A stretch of DNA of 13,751 nucleotides from an uncultured Verrucomicrobia subdivision 3 bacterium (lineage in GTDB: Bacteria > Verrucomicrobiota > Verrucomicrobiia > Limisphaerales > UBA11358): assembly GCA_903861445.1 (NCBI GenBank), contig CAIOUK010000063.1:1-13751 (forward strand), read 5' to 3'. The translations under genes were made by a program, and so were the position numbers. Of the stretch, positions 1 to 6,538 are shown one piece after another. A model generated the notes under the pieces. It did no database searches and was not told the DNA's origin. It saw only the letters and a list, made by a program, of their open reading frames with translations. Within the stretch, counting starts at the first letter, position 1. Every line of letters begins with the position of its first letter.

Positions 1-582
1 GCTTTTCAAAATCGTCTGGTCGTGGAAACACACATCGCCCGTGTAAAACATCGTCTCGCTTTTTCCGCGCAATAAAATGCCCGCCGAGCCGAGCGTGTGG
101 CCGGCGTCAAAAAATTCCAACGTCGGCGACGGCTGACCGGCGCGCGCCTTGTGATACGCCTGCCATTCCACCTCGCGGTTGTATTTGAAACCTTGAAAAT
201 GCGGCGCGATCTCGTCCAGCTCGTCGTGCGTGTAGAGCGGATATTCCTTGATGCCCAGCTCGTCGCGCTGGCGCTTCATCACGTTCACCGAATTGTGCAG
301 CACGCGTTCCACCAGCAGATAGCTCAGCTCCGTCATCAGGACGTGCGCCTTGGGATATTGCCGGCACGCCAGCGGCAGCGCGCCGACGTGATCGTGATGG
401 CAATGCGAGAGCGCGATGGCGTCCACGTCATGCGTATTCGCCTTGTTAAACAAGGGCATCGCCGCGCGGCCCTCGCGTTTCGGGTGCATCCCCGCGTCGA
501 GCAAAATACGGTGGTCGTCCAATTCCACCAGCCACGCGCTCGCGCCAATATCCGTGTCCGGGTTCAAATTCGTGATGTTCAC
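1..582 (-). CDS. MBL-fold metallo-hydrolase, beta-CASP/RNase J-like (partial, C-terminus outside window)
   Basis: Only the first 194 residues are present; the gene runs off the left edge. The sequence shows the metallo-beta-lactamase metal-binding series: Asp29 in LLDAG, the HxHxDH motif as HCHHDH at residues 60-65, a further His at 162 in the GHTLGSAG segment, and Asp183 in YTGD. The GHTLGSAG segment and the overall order resemble RNA-processing or exonuclease-type members (beta-CASP, CPSF73/RNase J-like) rather than lactamases or glyoxalases, but the beta-CASP domain itself lies outside the window. It should bind two zinc ions and cleave a phosphodiester, probably of RNA, in the cytoplasm; the substrate is inferred. 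The GTG at 582 is the only reasonable start, because a stop codon lies two codons upstream in frame and no ATG occurs before the conserved DAG motif. No Shine-Dalgarno is seen. The MBL fold is sure; the subfamily is moderately sure. Confidence 0.85.
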   Translation of the reverse strand, partial: MNITNLNPDTDIGASAWLVELDDHRILLDAGMHPKREGRAAMPLFNKANTHDVDAIALSHCHHDHVGALPLACRQYPKAHVLMTELSYLLVERVLHNSVNVMKRQRDELGIKEYPLYTHDELDEIAPHFQGFKYNREVEWQAYHKARAGQPSPTLEFFDAGHTLGSAGILLRGKSETMFYTGDVCFHDQTILKS

Positions 583-589
583 CGGCTAA

Positions 590-625
590 TTAAACCACGG
601 ATGCACACGGATGGACACAGATAAA
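590..625 (+). repeat. Dispersed intergenic repeat, copy A (AACCACGGATG type)
   Basis: An A-rich flanked unit with an internal period of about 10-11 bases: ACCACGGATGC, then ACACGGATGG, then ACACAGAT. A close copy lies in the opposite orientation at 2643-2677, differing at only a few positions. Repeats of this form are, from memory, dispersed in intergenic DNA of Verrucomicrobiota and some other bacteria. It sits just upstream of the GTG start of the MBL-fold gene, so it may lie in that gene's leader. No coding role is visible. Confidence 0.75.
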
Positions 626-680
626 AACCGACAGCGCCAAGCGACTGCTCGGCCCCGATCAAATTCCAAAAGATTTTTAC

Positions 681-746
681 GCAAATTCCGCGAATTATCG
701 CGAATAAATCTTGCCGGTTTTAATTCGCGCCAATTCGTGGAATTCG
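681..746. repeat. Long imperfect inverted repeat (CGCGAATT-type), possible hairpin
   Basis: The left arm (681-708) and the reverse complement of the right arm (718-746) agree at 23 of 28 aligned positions by hand count, with a loop of about 9 bases. Both arms share GAATT and CGCGAAT units. It lies 17 bases past the stop codon of the 602-residue membrane protein gene (minus strand) and upstream of the MBL-fold gene. Transcribed from either strand it would form a long stem. It could end or stabilise the upstream transcript, but no T-run follows it on the minus strand. It may simply be a copy of a dispersed palindromic repeat. Confidence 0.6.
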
Positions 747-762
747 CTTAACGCCTTGGAAA

Positions 763-2571
763 TTATTTCTGCGGATAGCGCCAGACCCAATCGCCCTCAT
801 CATATTTCGGTTGCGAACTGCCTTTCGGAATAACCACCACACCGCCGTCATCTTTTTCATTCCAGCCGACGGAATACAAAACGAATTGTTTGTCCGCCGT
901 GCGCCGATATTTCAGCGGCTGACCACCGATAACATCATGCGGAACCTTGGCGATGAACTGCGGTGCCAGCACAGCCAGCGATTCGGGATATTCACCATGC
1001 GCCAGCCGGTAACGCTCCAGCGCAATCGCCGTCCGCGCCAAATCCACGGAAGATTGCACCCGAGCACATTTTGTCGCGCATGAACCCAGCGCAGGCATTA
1101 ACATCCATTCAAGTAAATTGCAGGGGGTTAAACTGCCAAATTCTCGGTCACGTGCTAAATCTGCGTCACGAAGGATCGACGGCAAAAAAACTCTTCTCTG
1201 GTTATCTACGGCTGGGAAAAACCAGCGGCCAAAATACCGGCAACTTCTCAATTTATTTTGGTCACACCAACCAGAAGGCCCGTAGGCGAGCGCTAATAAA
1301 ACATAATCGGCACGTGAATTTTTCCATCCATCCGTTCCTTCATAATACACAGCCATTCGAGTGCGGGCATTCGGACGGTTGCGAAAATAGTCAATTGTCA
1401 TAATGCCATCAATGCGTTCACAGCGCATTGCCTTTCCGTAGTCCGCCAAAAAATCCAGTTTTGTCAGCTCCGTGTCGAGATCGACGAGTTGTTCGTCTGT
1501 CCATCGGCGCTGCGCCAACCCTTCATAAACCGGCTGGAGCATCATTTGCAATATGCTTATCCGCACCAGATGCGAAATCAAAAATGGCTCGGGGTGTATC
1601 GCTCCATCCAAACGCAGCATCAACTTCACATCGGCCAGAGCCTTTTCACTCTGACTGTTTTGTAATTCCGCGATTGCACGCAGATGCAATATCCGCGAAC
1701 AATTCTTCATCGCCGACAGATGTGGTAATAGCAGACTTACCGGACATTCGATGTCATAAGTAAGCGGAAAACGCGCGGCGGGAAGTCGGCTTGCCAGTCG
1801 CAAATCCTCGATTGTCGCATCGTATTTGCTCAAGGCCAAAAGCACGTCGGCAGCAGGTGTTTGCGGTTCTGGTGTCATCGAAAAATCATTCGTCACCGTG
1901 GCGTTCGGTTTCGAGGAATTGGTTTTAGGATGGCGATAGTATTCTTGCCATATTCTTAAATCAGCGAGTTGCGCCTTTTGCCACGAACCCAAATTGGGAC
2001 TGTTGTCACCGATATCGCCTTCGTGATAAATGCTCATTGCCAGCCGGTTCACGACATTGGAATCGAATGGTTTGAAGCGGTGTCCATTTTTATCTAGCCA
2101 TGCGGCATAACAACTAGCGACGACTGGGGTCAGCGCAAAATTTTGATCATCTGGCACCGGCGGCGGCACCACGCTGGCAAAATCAAAATGTTCACCCTTG
2201 GCCTCCCATTCGTGTTTGAATTGGTTCCACGCGTGCCAGCCGCGCCAGTCTTCCTCCGCGTAAAACAAGACAATCAGCGCCGCCAAAGCCACGCAACCCA
2301 ACAGAAACCGTTTGCAGTTGCGCCAGCAGCACAGCCAGCGGAGGAAAATCCAAAGTGCCACCGGCACGGCGGCAATCAGCATGATCATGCTGGCAATGAA
2401 GACGGCCGCCAGCACCAGTGGCCAGTCGCTCCAAATTTTCACATCAACGCCAAGGTTGCCCCAAAAGATGGCAACCAACCCAGAAATCACCGCCGCAGAA
2501 ATCAGCCACGCGCGGAACCAGCGGCGGCTGTGCCAGACTCTTTTCCAAAGGCGCTTCGATTTTTCGTCCAT
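763..2571 (-). CDS. Unrecognised 602-residue membrane protein with pseudopilin-like C-terminal segment
   Basis: I do not recognise a named family. Three hydrophobic helices occupy the N-terminus at about residues 22-39, 51-78 and 88-105, with a CCWRNC cysteine cluster (81-86) on the short linker between the second and third. A long, largely soluble region follows, with a Pro-rich start (VVPPPVPDD). The last 90 residues contain ALERYRLAHGEYPESLAVL, then a PHD..GG.PL.YRR segment and a YSVGWNEKDDGG segment. That pattern recalls the C-terminal half of type II secretion pseudopilins (GspG-like), where a long helix is followed by 'YP.sL..L' and a 'DPwG.PY.Y' loop, and it recurs in planctomycete and verrucomicrobial hypothetical proteins. 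The ATG at 2571 is directly followed by a basic N-terminus and no Shine-Dalgarno precedes it. It is flanked by inverted copies of a dispersed repeat. It is probably an inner-membrane protein with a large extracytoplasmic domain; its function is unknown. Confidence 0.85.
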   Translation of the reverse strand: MDEKSKRLWKRVWHSRRWFRAWLISAAVISGLVAIFWGNLGVDVKIWSDWPLVLAAVFIASMIMLIAAVPVALWIFLRWLCCWRNCKRFLLGCVALAALIVLFYAEEDWRGWHAWNQFKHEWEAKGEHFDFASVVPPPVPDDQNFALTPVVASCYAAWLDKNGHRFKPFDSNVVNRLAMSIYHEGDIGDNSPNLGSWQKAQLADLRIWQEYYRHPKTNSSKPNATVTNDFSMTPEPQTPAADVLLALSKYDATIEDLRLASRLPAARFPLTYDIECPVSLLLPHLSAMKNCSRILHLRAIAELQNSQSEKALADVKLMLRLDGAIHPEPFLISHLVRISILQMMLQPVYEGLAQRRWTDEQLVDLDTELTKLDFLADYGKAMRCERIDGIMTIDYFRNRPNARTRMAVYYEGTDGWKNSRADYVLLALAYGPSGWCDQNKLRSCRYFGRWFFPAVDNQRRVFLPSILRDADLARDREFGSLTPCNLLEWMLMPALGSCATKCARVQSSVDLARTAIALERYRLAHGEYPESLAVLAPQFIAKVPHDVIGGQPLKYRRTADKQFVLYSVGWNEKDDGGVVVIPKGSSQPKYDEGDWVWRYPQK

Positions 2572-2642
2572 AAGTTTTTAGGATGACTGGCGGTTGAGGT
2601 TTCCCACCATCAAGCGCCCGCTGGCAAGATTTGTCTAGCGAA

Positions 2643-2677
2643 ATTAATCTGTGTTCATCCGTGTCCATCTGTGGTTA
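2643..2677 (-). repeat. Dispersed intergenic repeat, copy B (inverted relative to copy A)
   Basis: Read on the minus strand, this stretch runs AACCACAGATGGACACGG and on to ACACAGATTA, matching copy A at 590-625 apart from a few substitutions. The two copies face each other across the 602-residue membrane protein gene. On the plus strand it reads through in frame into the DUF721-like gene, starting at a GTG at 2651 and encoding FIRVHLW. That extension is almost certainly repeat-derived rather than true protein. Confidence 0.75.
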
Positions 2678-2689
2678 AGCTTTTGGCCG

Positions 2690-3073
2690 ATGCCGCCGCC
2701 CAGAAAAAATCCCGCCGCCCGCGCCCGCATTCTCGCGCAATGGCGCGGCGTGGATTATGCGCCGCTGGAAGCCGCTCGCGTCACGCCCGCGCGCGCGCCC
2801 GGCGAGGTGCTGTCGGCGTTGCTGAAAGAATTGCGGCTGGATACCCGCCAGGCCGAGGCCGAGTTGGTGAAGGTGTGGAACGCGCTGATTGATCCGGTGG
2901 TGACGGCGCACGCGCAGCCGGCCAATCTGCACAAGGGCACTTTGTTCGTGAACGTGGACAGCAGCGTGTGGCTCACGGAAATCGTCCGCTACCGCCGGAA
3001 GGAAATCATCGAACGCCTACAAATCAGCTTCGGCAAATCCGTCATCCAGAAAATTTCCTTCCGCATCGGGTGA
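2690..3073 (+). CDS. DUF721 / DciA-like protein
   Basis: A 127-residue basic protein whose C-terminal half carries the DUF721 pattern: a central VWNALIDPVVTAHAQPANLH, then a strand GTLFVNVDSSVWLTEI, then a basic helix (YRRKEIIERLQISFG) and a final strand VIQKISFRIG. DUF721 covers DciA, which helps load the replicative helicase DnaB at replication forks in bacteria without DnaC or DnaI; that role is known for family members and only inferred here. The ATG at 2690 is preferred. An upstream in-frame GTG at 2651 would add 13 residues, but these are encoded inside dispersed repeat copy B. No Shine-Dalgarno precedes either start. The gene is divergent from the membrane protein gene and convergent with the sixA-like gene. 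Confidence 0.75.
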   Translation: MPPPRKNPAARARILAQWRGVDYAPLEAARVTPARAPGEVLSALLKELRLDTRQAEAELVKVWNALIDPVVTAHAQPANLHKGTLFVNVDSSVWLTEIVRYRRKEIIERLQISFGKSVIQKISFRIG

Positions 3074-3081
3074 AGGTTTTT

Positions 3082-3165
3082 AACCGCGAACCACGCCAAA
3101 TACGCGAACGGAAAACACCAAATTCAGCTTGAAGTTTTTTTGCGTATTTGGCGTATTTCGCGGTT
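3082..3165. repeat. Long imperfect inverted repeat between convergent genes, possible bidirectional terminator
   Basis: Arms 3082-3108 and 3139-3165 agree at 24 of 27 positions by hand count and enclose a loop of 30 bases. Each arm begins AACCGCGAA and contains ACGCCAAATACGC. It fills the gap between the stop of the DUF721-like gene (3073) and the stop of the convergent sixA-like gene (3173), so it could end transcripts from both sides. No clean T-run follows either outer edge, although a run of seven T lies inside at 3134-3140. The short-period CGCGAA/ATACGC composition suggests a dispersed palindromic repeat rather than a standard terminator. Confidence 0.6.
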
Positions 3166-3172
3166 TCAAAAA

Positions 3173-3676
3173 TCACTGCATCAATTTCATTTGCTTCGGC
3201 GTGAGCAGCCACGCCAGCGCGGCGCATTGCCCGGCACGCAGTTTTTCAATTTCCAGTTTCGCCAACCCGCCCTTTTTGAAGTCCAGCTGCAATCCCGGCC
3301 CGCCGGTGACGAGCAGCGAAAGCAAACGGCTCAAATCCGGTTCGTGGCCGACGAGTAAAATATTATTCGCCGTGGGATTTTGGTGAAAAATCTTTTGAAC
3401 AAGTTTTTTTGGATTGCCACCGGGTTTCAATTCATCGGCAAATGAAAGGCGTTTCTTCAATTTCAGTTCCGCCGCCACGATTTCCGCCGTCTGGCGGGCG
3501 CGCACCAGCGGACTCGATAAAATCAAGTTGAAGTCCAGCTTCATGCGGCGCAACGCAACGCAGGTTTGCCGGAGCTGTTGCCGGCCTTTGGCGGTGAGCG
3601 GACGCAAGCCATCGCTGGCGAAATCAAACTCAGCGCGTTCCACTGCGAGGCCATGGCGCAGGAGAAAAAGATTCAT
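3173..3676 (-). CDS. sixA: SixA-like phosphohistidine phosphatase (histidine phosphatase family)
   Basis: A 167-residue member of the histidine phosphatase (phosphoglycerate mutase-like) superfamily. The catalytic signature LFLLRHG lies at the extreme N-terminus (Arg7, His8, the phosphorylated His). A phosphate-binding Arg59 lies in SSPLVRARQTAEI and the second active-site His111 in LLVGHEPDLS. The very short form and the ending ALAWLLTPKQM match SixA, which removes phosphate from histidine residues of phosphorelay and phosphotransferase proteins in the cytoplasm. E. coli SixA is about 160 residues, so this one is full length. The start at 3676 is chosen because the family begins a few residues before RHG. 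The open frame extends 80 codons upstream, but that part would lie antisense to the divergent ppx-like gene. A weak GAGG lies about 13 bases before the ATG. It shares an 84-base gap with the ppx-like gene. Confidence 0.85.
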   Translation of the reverse strand: MNLFLLRHGLAVERAEFDFASDGLRPLTAKGRQQLRQTCVALRRMKLDFNLILSSPLVRARQTAEIVAAELKLKKRLSFADELKPGGNPKKLVQKIFHQNPTANNILLVGHEPDLSRLLSLLVTGGPGLQLDFKKGGLAKLEIEKLRAGQCAALAWLLTPKQMKLMQ

Positions 3677-3760
3677 ATCGGAACATACACCTCGCGGCGC
3701 CGTTCGCAATGGCGGCAAAATGTCACAATTAAATTTTTGGTTTGGCTGTAAAAATTTTCT

Positions 3761-4711
3761 ATGCTCGGCGCAATGGTTTCCGCCCGCCGCGCCGTCATTG
3801 ATGTCGGCACCAACTCCGTCAAGCTGCTCGTCGCCGATGTGACGGGGCGCGAGGTTTTTCCCGTGCATGAGGAGAGCCGGCAGACGCGGCTGGGCAAGGG
3901 CTTCTACGAAACGCACCGGCTCCAGCCCGAACCCATCGCCCGCACCGCCGAGGCGGTCTGGGAATTTTCAGAAACTGCCGGCGACCACGGCGCGGAGTCC
4001 ATCCGCGTTATTGCCACCAGCGCCGCGCGCGAGGCCGTGAACCCGAGGGATTTGACGGATTGCATTTTCCGCGCCTGCGGGCTGAAGACGGAAATCATCA
4101 CCGGCGCGCGCGAGGCCGAATGGGCGTTTCAAGGCGTGGCCACCGATGCGGAACTGGCCAAACAGCCGCTGCTCATCCTCGATGTCGGCGGCGGCAGCAC
4201 GGAATTTATTTTGGGGCATGGCACCAAAAAAAGTTTCGCGCACAGCTTTCCGCTCGGCACGGTGCGGCTGATGGAGAAATTCCCGTTCAGCGACCCGCCG
4301 ACGCGCGGCGAATTCAACAAGTGCCGCGATTGGGTAAGAAACTTTTTTGATGTGGAAGTCTGGCCGTTGCTCGAACCGGCCTTGCAGCATGAAAAAAAAT
4401 CCGGCGCGATCCAGCTCGTCGGCACCGGCGGCACCACCAGCATTTTGGCGCGCATCGAGAACGGCCTGGACCGCTTCGACCGCGAAAAAATCGAGCGCAC
4501 TATCCTGACGCTCGATGGCGTGCGCGAACATCGGAAAAAACTCTGGCGGCTGCCGCTCGCCGAACGCAAGGAAATCCCCGGCCTGCCCAAATTGCGCGCG
4601 GATGTCATCCTCACCGGCGTGCTGATTTACGAGGTGCTGATGGAGGATTTTAATTTCCCCGAGCTGCGCGTCAGCACGCGCGGCCTGCGTTTCGCGGCGG
4701 TGATGGCTTGA
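3761..4711 (+). CDS. ppx: Ppx/GppA family phosphatase (exopolyphosphatase-like)
   Basis: A 316-residue protein of the actin-like ASKHA fold. The N-terminal phosphate-1 motif is VIDVGTNSVKLLVADV (12-27). VIATSAAREA follows at 83-92, then ITGAREAEWAFQG (113-125), where Glu118 aligns with the family's catalytic Glu. The phosphate-2 motif LDVGGGSTEF lies at 140-149, and LVGTGGTTSILARI is the adenosine-type motif. The ending STRGLRFAAVMA is also typical. At this length it is the short one-module form, without the extra C-terminal HD-like domain of E. coli Ppx or GppA. It should release phosphate from polyphosphate ends and/or hydrolyse pppGpp; sequence alone does not separate these. A second ATG at 3773 would give a product four residues shorter and is equally plausible. 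Pairing with a sixA-like gene is common in bacterial polyphosphate loci, but no ppk is visible here. Confidence 0.88.
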   Translation: MLGAMVSARRAVIDVGTNSVKLLVADVTGREVFPVHEESRQTRLGKGFYETHRLQPEPIARTAEAVWEFSETAGDHGAESIRVIATSAAREAVNPRDLTDCIFRACGLKTEIITGAREAEWAFQGVATDAELAKQPLLILDVGGGSTEFILGHGTKKSFAHSFPLGTVRLMEKFPFSDPPTRGEFNKCRDWVRNFFDVEVWPLLEPALQHEKKSGAIQLVGTGGTTSILARIENGLDRFDREKIERTILTLDGVREHRKKLWRLPLAERKEIPGLPKLRADVILTGVLIYEVLMEDFNFPELRVSTRGLRFAAVMA

Positions 4712-4713
4712 TG

Positions 4714-4739
4714 GGCGTGGAGAAAAGTCGCGCCACGCC
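4714..4739 (+). terminator. Possible intrinsic terminator after the ppx-like gene
   Basis: A 7-bp perfect GC-rich stem, GGCGTGG at 4714-4720 pairing with CCACGCC at 4733-4739, starts two bases after the stop codon. The loop is 12 bases, and a run of five T follows about seven bases later. The large loop and the gap before the T-run make it a weak candidate. Confidence 0.35.
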
Positions 4740-4863
4740 GAATCACTTTTTGGCGATGAACCGCACCACACCATTCCGGGCAAAGGCGAATCATGAACCC
4801 ATCAATCGCAGATAGATTTTAGCATTGGCCAAACGGCGGCGGACACCTATTTTAAGCCACACC

Positions 4864-6390
4864 GTGAAAATTAATTTTACTTCCGTCTCGGGTCAATTCG
4901 CCAGATGGTTCGTGTTCGCCGCGATTTTGATAATGATAATTGGGGTGAAGGCGCTGCCGGCGGCAGAACCTGCCAAACCAAACATCATCGTTATTTTGGC
5001 GGATGATCAAGGCTTTGCCGATCTCGGCGTGCAGGGTCAGGTGAAAGATATCCGCACGCCAAACATTGACGCGCTGGCGACGGGCGGCATTCGTTGCACG
5101 TCCGGTTATGTCACCGCGCCGCAGTGCAGTCCTTCCCGCGCCGGTTTGATCAGTGGACGTTATCAGGAAAAATTTGGGCTGGATACCATTCCCGACGATC
5201 CGATGCCGTTGGCGGAAGTGACCATTCCGAAACGACTCAAACGCGCCGGCTACGTCAGCGGCATGGTTGGCAAATGGCATCTCGATCCCAATGCGCTCTC
5301 GCTCAAATGGGCGCGCACCAATCTCCCGGCGGCCAAACCGGACGCGCAGGGCCGGGTGAAAATTCCCGCCAAGGATATCCAAAAATATTCCGCGCTGGCT
5401 CAGGGTTTTGATGAATGTTTCCAGGGCGAAATGGTGAATTACTTCGCCACGTTCGATTTGGCCGGTCACGCGCTCAACCCGCACGGCCAGAAGTTGAATG
5501 AACCGGGCTTTCGTTTGAACATCCAGACCAAAGCCGCGTTGGCGTTTCTCCAGCGCCACCACGGTCAGGACGGCCAGCCCTTCTTTCTCTATCTCGCGTA
5601 TTTCGGTCCGCATGTGCCGCTGGAAGCCACGACGAATTATCTCGCCCGCTTTTCCAGCCCGATGGCCGAACGCCGCCGCTACGCCTTGGCGATGCTTTCT
5701 GCCATTGATGACGGCGTGGGGCAAATCACCGCCGCGCTCAAGCAATACGGCATCCGCGACAACACTTTGATTTTCTTCACGTCCGACAACGGCGCGCCGC
5801 TCGGTGCCGGACACCCGGGCGGGCCGATGGCGGATGTTCTGCCGGTAAATAATCCGGGCGCGGTTTGGGATGGTTCGCTGAACACTCCCTGGCTCGGTGA
5901 GAAAGGGATGCTGGCCGAGGGCGGGATGCATGTGCCGTTCATCGTGAACTGGCCCGGCCAACTGCCCGCCGGCAAAGTTTATACGCAACCGGTCAGCACG
6001 CTGGACATCGCCTCCACAGCCGTGGCACTGGCCGGTCAACCGCACGATGACCGGCTGGACGGCGTGAACCTGATACCGTTTCTGGCCGGCCAAGACGCCG
6101 GTTCACCGCATGACGCACTCTACTGGCGCTTCTGGGATCAGGCCGCCGTGCGGGTTGGCCAATGGAAATACATCCAGGCCGGCACCGCCGCAAAGTATCT
6201 GTTCGATGTGACCAGTGATGAACATGAAAAAAAGAATCTCATCCAGCAGCATCCCGAAATTGCGGCGCGCCTCGCAGCGAAACTGGCCGATTGGACGCGG
6301 CAACTGGCACCGCCCGGCGACCCGGACCGGCCGCTGAACGCGCAGGAGCAAAAATGGTATCAGTATTATTTTGGATTGCCCGATGACTAG
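4864..6390 (+). CDS. Exported sulfatase (arylsulfatase A-like, formylglycine type)
   Basis: A 508-residue sulfatase of the alkaline-phosphatase-like superfamily. An N-terminal signal peptide (hydrophobic stretch about residues 16-30, ending VKALPAAE) precedes the catalytic domain. Metal ligands appear as ILADDQG (Asp47, Asp48) and SDNG (Asp308, Asn309). Further active-site residues are Lys137 and His139 in VGKWH and His250 in FGPHVP. The modification motif is canonical: CSPSRAGLISGRY, with Cys88 to be converted to formylglycine. It should hydrolyse sulfate esters, probably of sulfated polysaccharide, outside the cytoplasm; the substrate is unknown. The start at GTG 4864 gives a normal-length signal peptide. 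A TTG at 4825 would add 13 basic and polar residues and cannot be excluded; a stop lies just upstream of it. No maturase gene is in the window. A second sulfatase follows in the same direction 148 bases on. Confidence 0.92.
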   Translation: MKINFTSVSGQFARWFVFAAILIMIIGVKALPAAEPAKPNIIVILADDQGFADLGVQGQVKDIRTPNIDALATGGIRCTSGYVTAPQCSPSRAGLISGRYQEKFGLDTIPDDPMPLAEVTIPKRLKRAGYVSGMVGKWHLDPNALSLKWARTNLPAAKPDAQGRVKIPAKDIQKYSALAQGFDECFQGEMVNYFATFDLAGHALNPHGQKLNEPGFRLNIQTKAALAFLQRHHGQDGQPFFLYLAYFGPHVPLEATTNYLARFSSPMAERRRYALAMLSAIDDGVGQITAALKQYGIRDNTLIFFTSDNGAPLGAGHPGGPMADVLPVNNPGAVWDGSLNTPWLGEKGMLAEGGMHVPFIVNWPGQLPAGKVYTQPVSTLDIASTAVALAGQPHDDRLDGVNLIPFLAGQDAGSPHDALYWRFWDQAAVRVGQWKYIQAGTAAKYLFDVTSDEHEKKNLIQQHPEIAARLAAKLADWTRQLAPPGDPDRPLNAQEQKWYQYYFGLPDD

Positions 6391-6411
6391 GCCGTTGCTT
6401 TCCCTTTTGCC

Positions 6412-6462
6412 GGGAATCGTCGCCGGGCGATTCCTGAAAGCCGGCCTCACAAATTGCTTTCA
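6412..6462 (+). other. Two tandem stem-loops between the sulfatase genes
   Basis: GGAATCG (6413-6419) pairs perfectly with CGATTCC (6428-6434). Immediately after, TGAAAGC (6435-6441) pairs perfectly with GCTTTCA (6456-6462). A CCGGC at 6466-6470 could also pair with GCCGG at 6440-6444, so an alternative fold or pseudoknot is possible. The pair starts about 20 bases past the first sulfatase's stop and some 77 bases before the second one's start. There is no good T-run directly after it. It may be a weak terminator, a processing site or leader structure, or chance. Confidence 0.35.
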
Positions 6463-6538
6463 GCACCGGCAAACTTTTGGAATCCTTCGGCATGACCGAG
6501 GAATTTCTTTTGGATTAAACCAAATTATTTACGCCGCT

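Noticed and set aside
97..624. Plus-strand open frame of 175 codons
   Set aside because: Antisense to the MBL-fold gene, whose metal-binding motifs are clear; the predicted protein is Arg/His/Val-rich with no domain, typical of a GC-rich shadow frame.
590..2677. Insertion sequence with terminal inverted repeats
   Set aside because: The enclosed gene is a membrane protein with no transposase motif, and no target-site duplication is evident; a dispersed repeat family is simpler.
3677..3916. 80-codon N-terminal extension of the sixA-like gene
   Set aside because: SixA proteins start a few residues before RHG; the extension runs antisense into the ppx-like gene and has no domain.
3968..4783. 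Minus-strand open frame of 271 codons
   Set aside because: Antisense to the ppx-like gene, which carries all family motifs; no credible protein features.
4852..6093. Minus-strand open frame of 413 codons
   Set aside because: Entirely antisense to the first sulfatase; Arg/Gly/His-rich composition with no motif. High GC at third positions keeps stops rare on the opposite strand.
6371..6538. 56-codon N-terminal extension of the second sulfatase
   Set aside because: It would bury the signal peptide in the middle of the protein and overlap the previous gene's stop.
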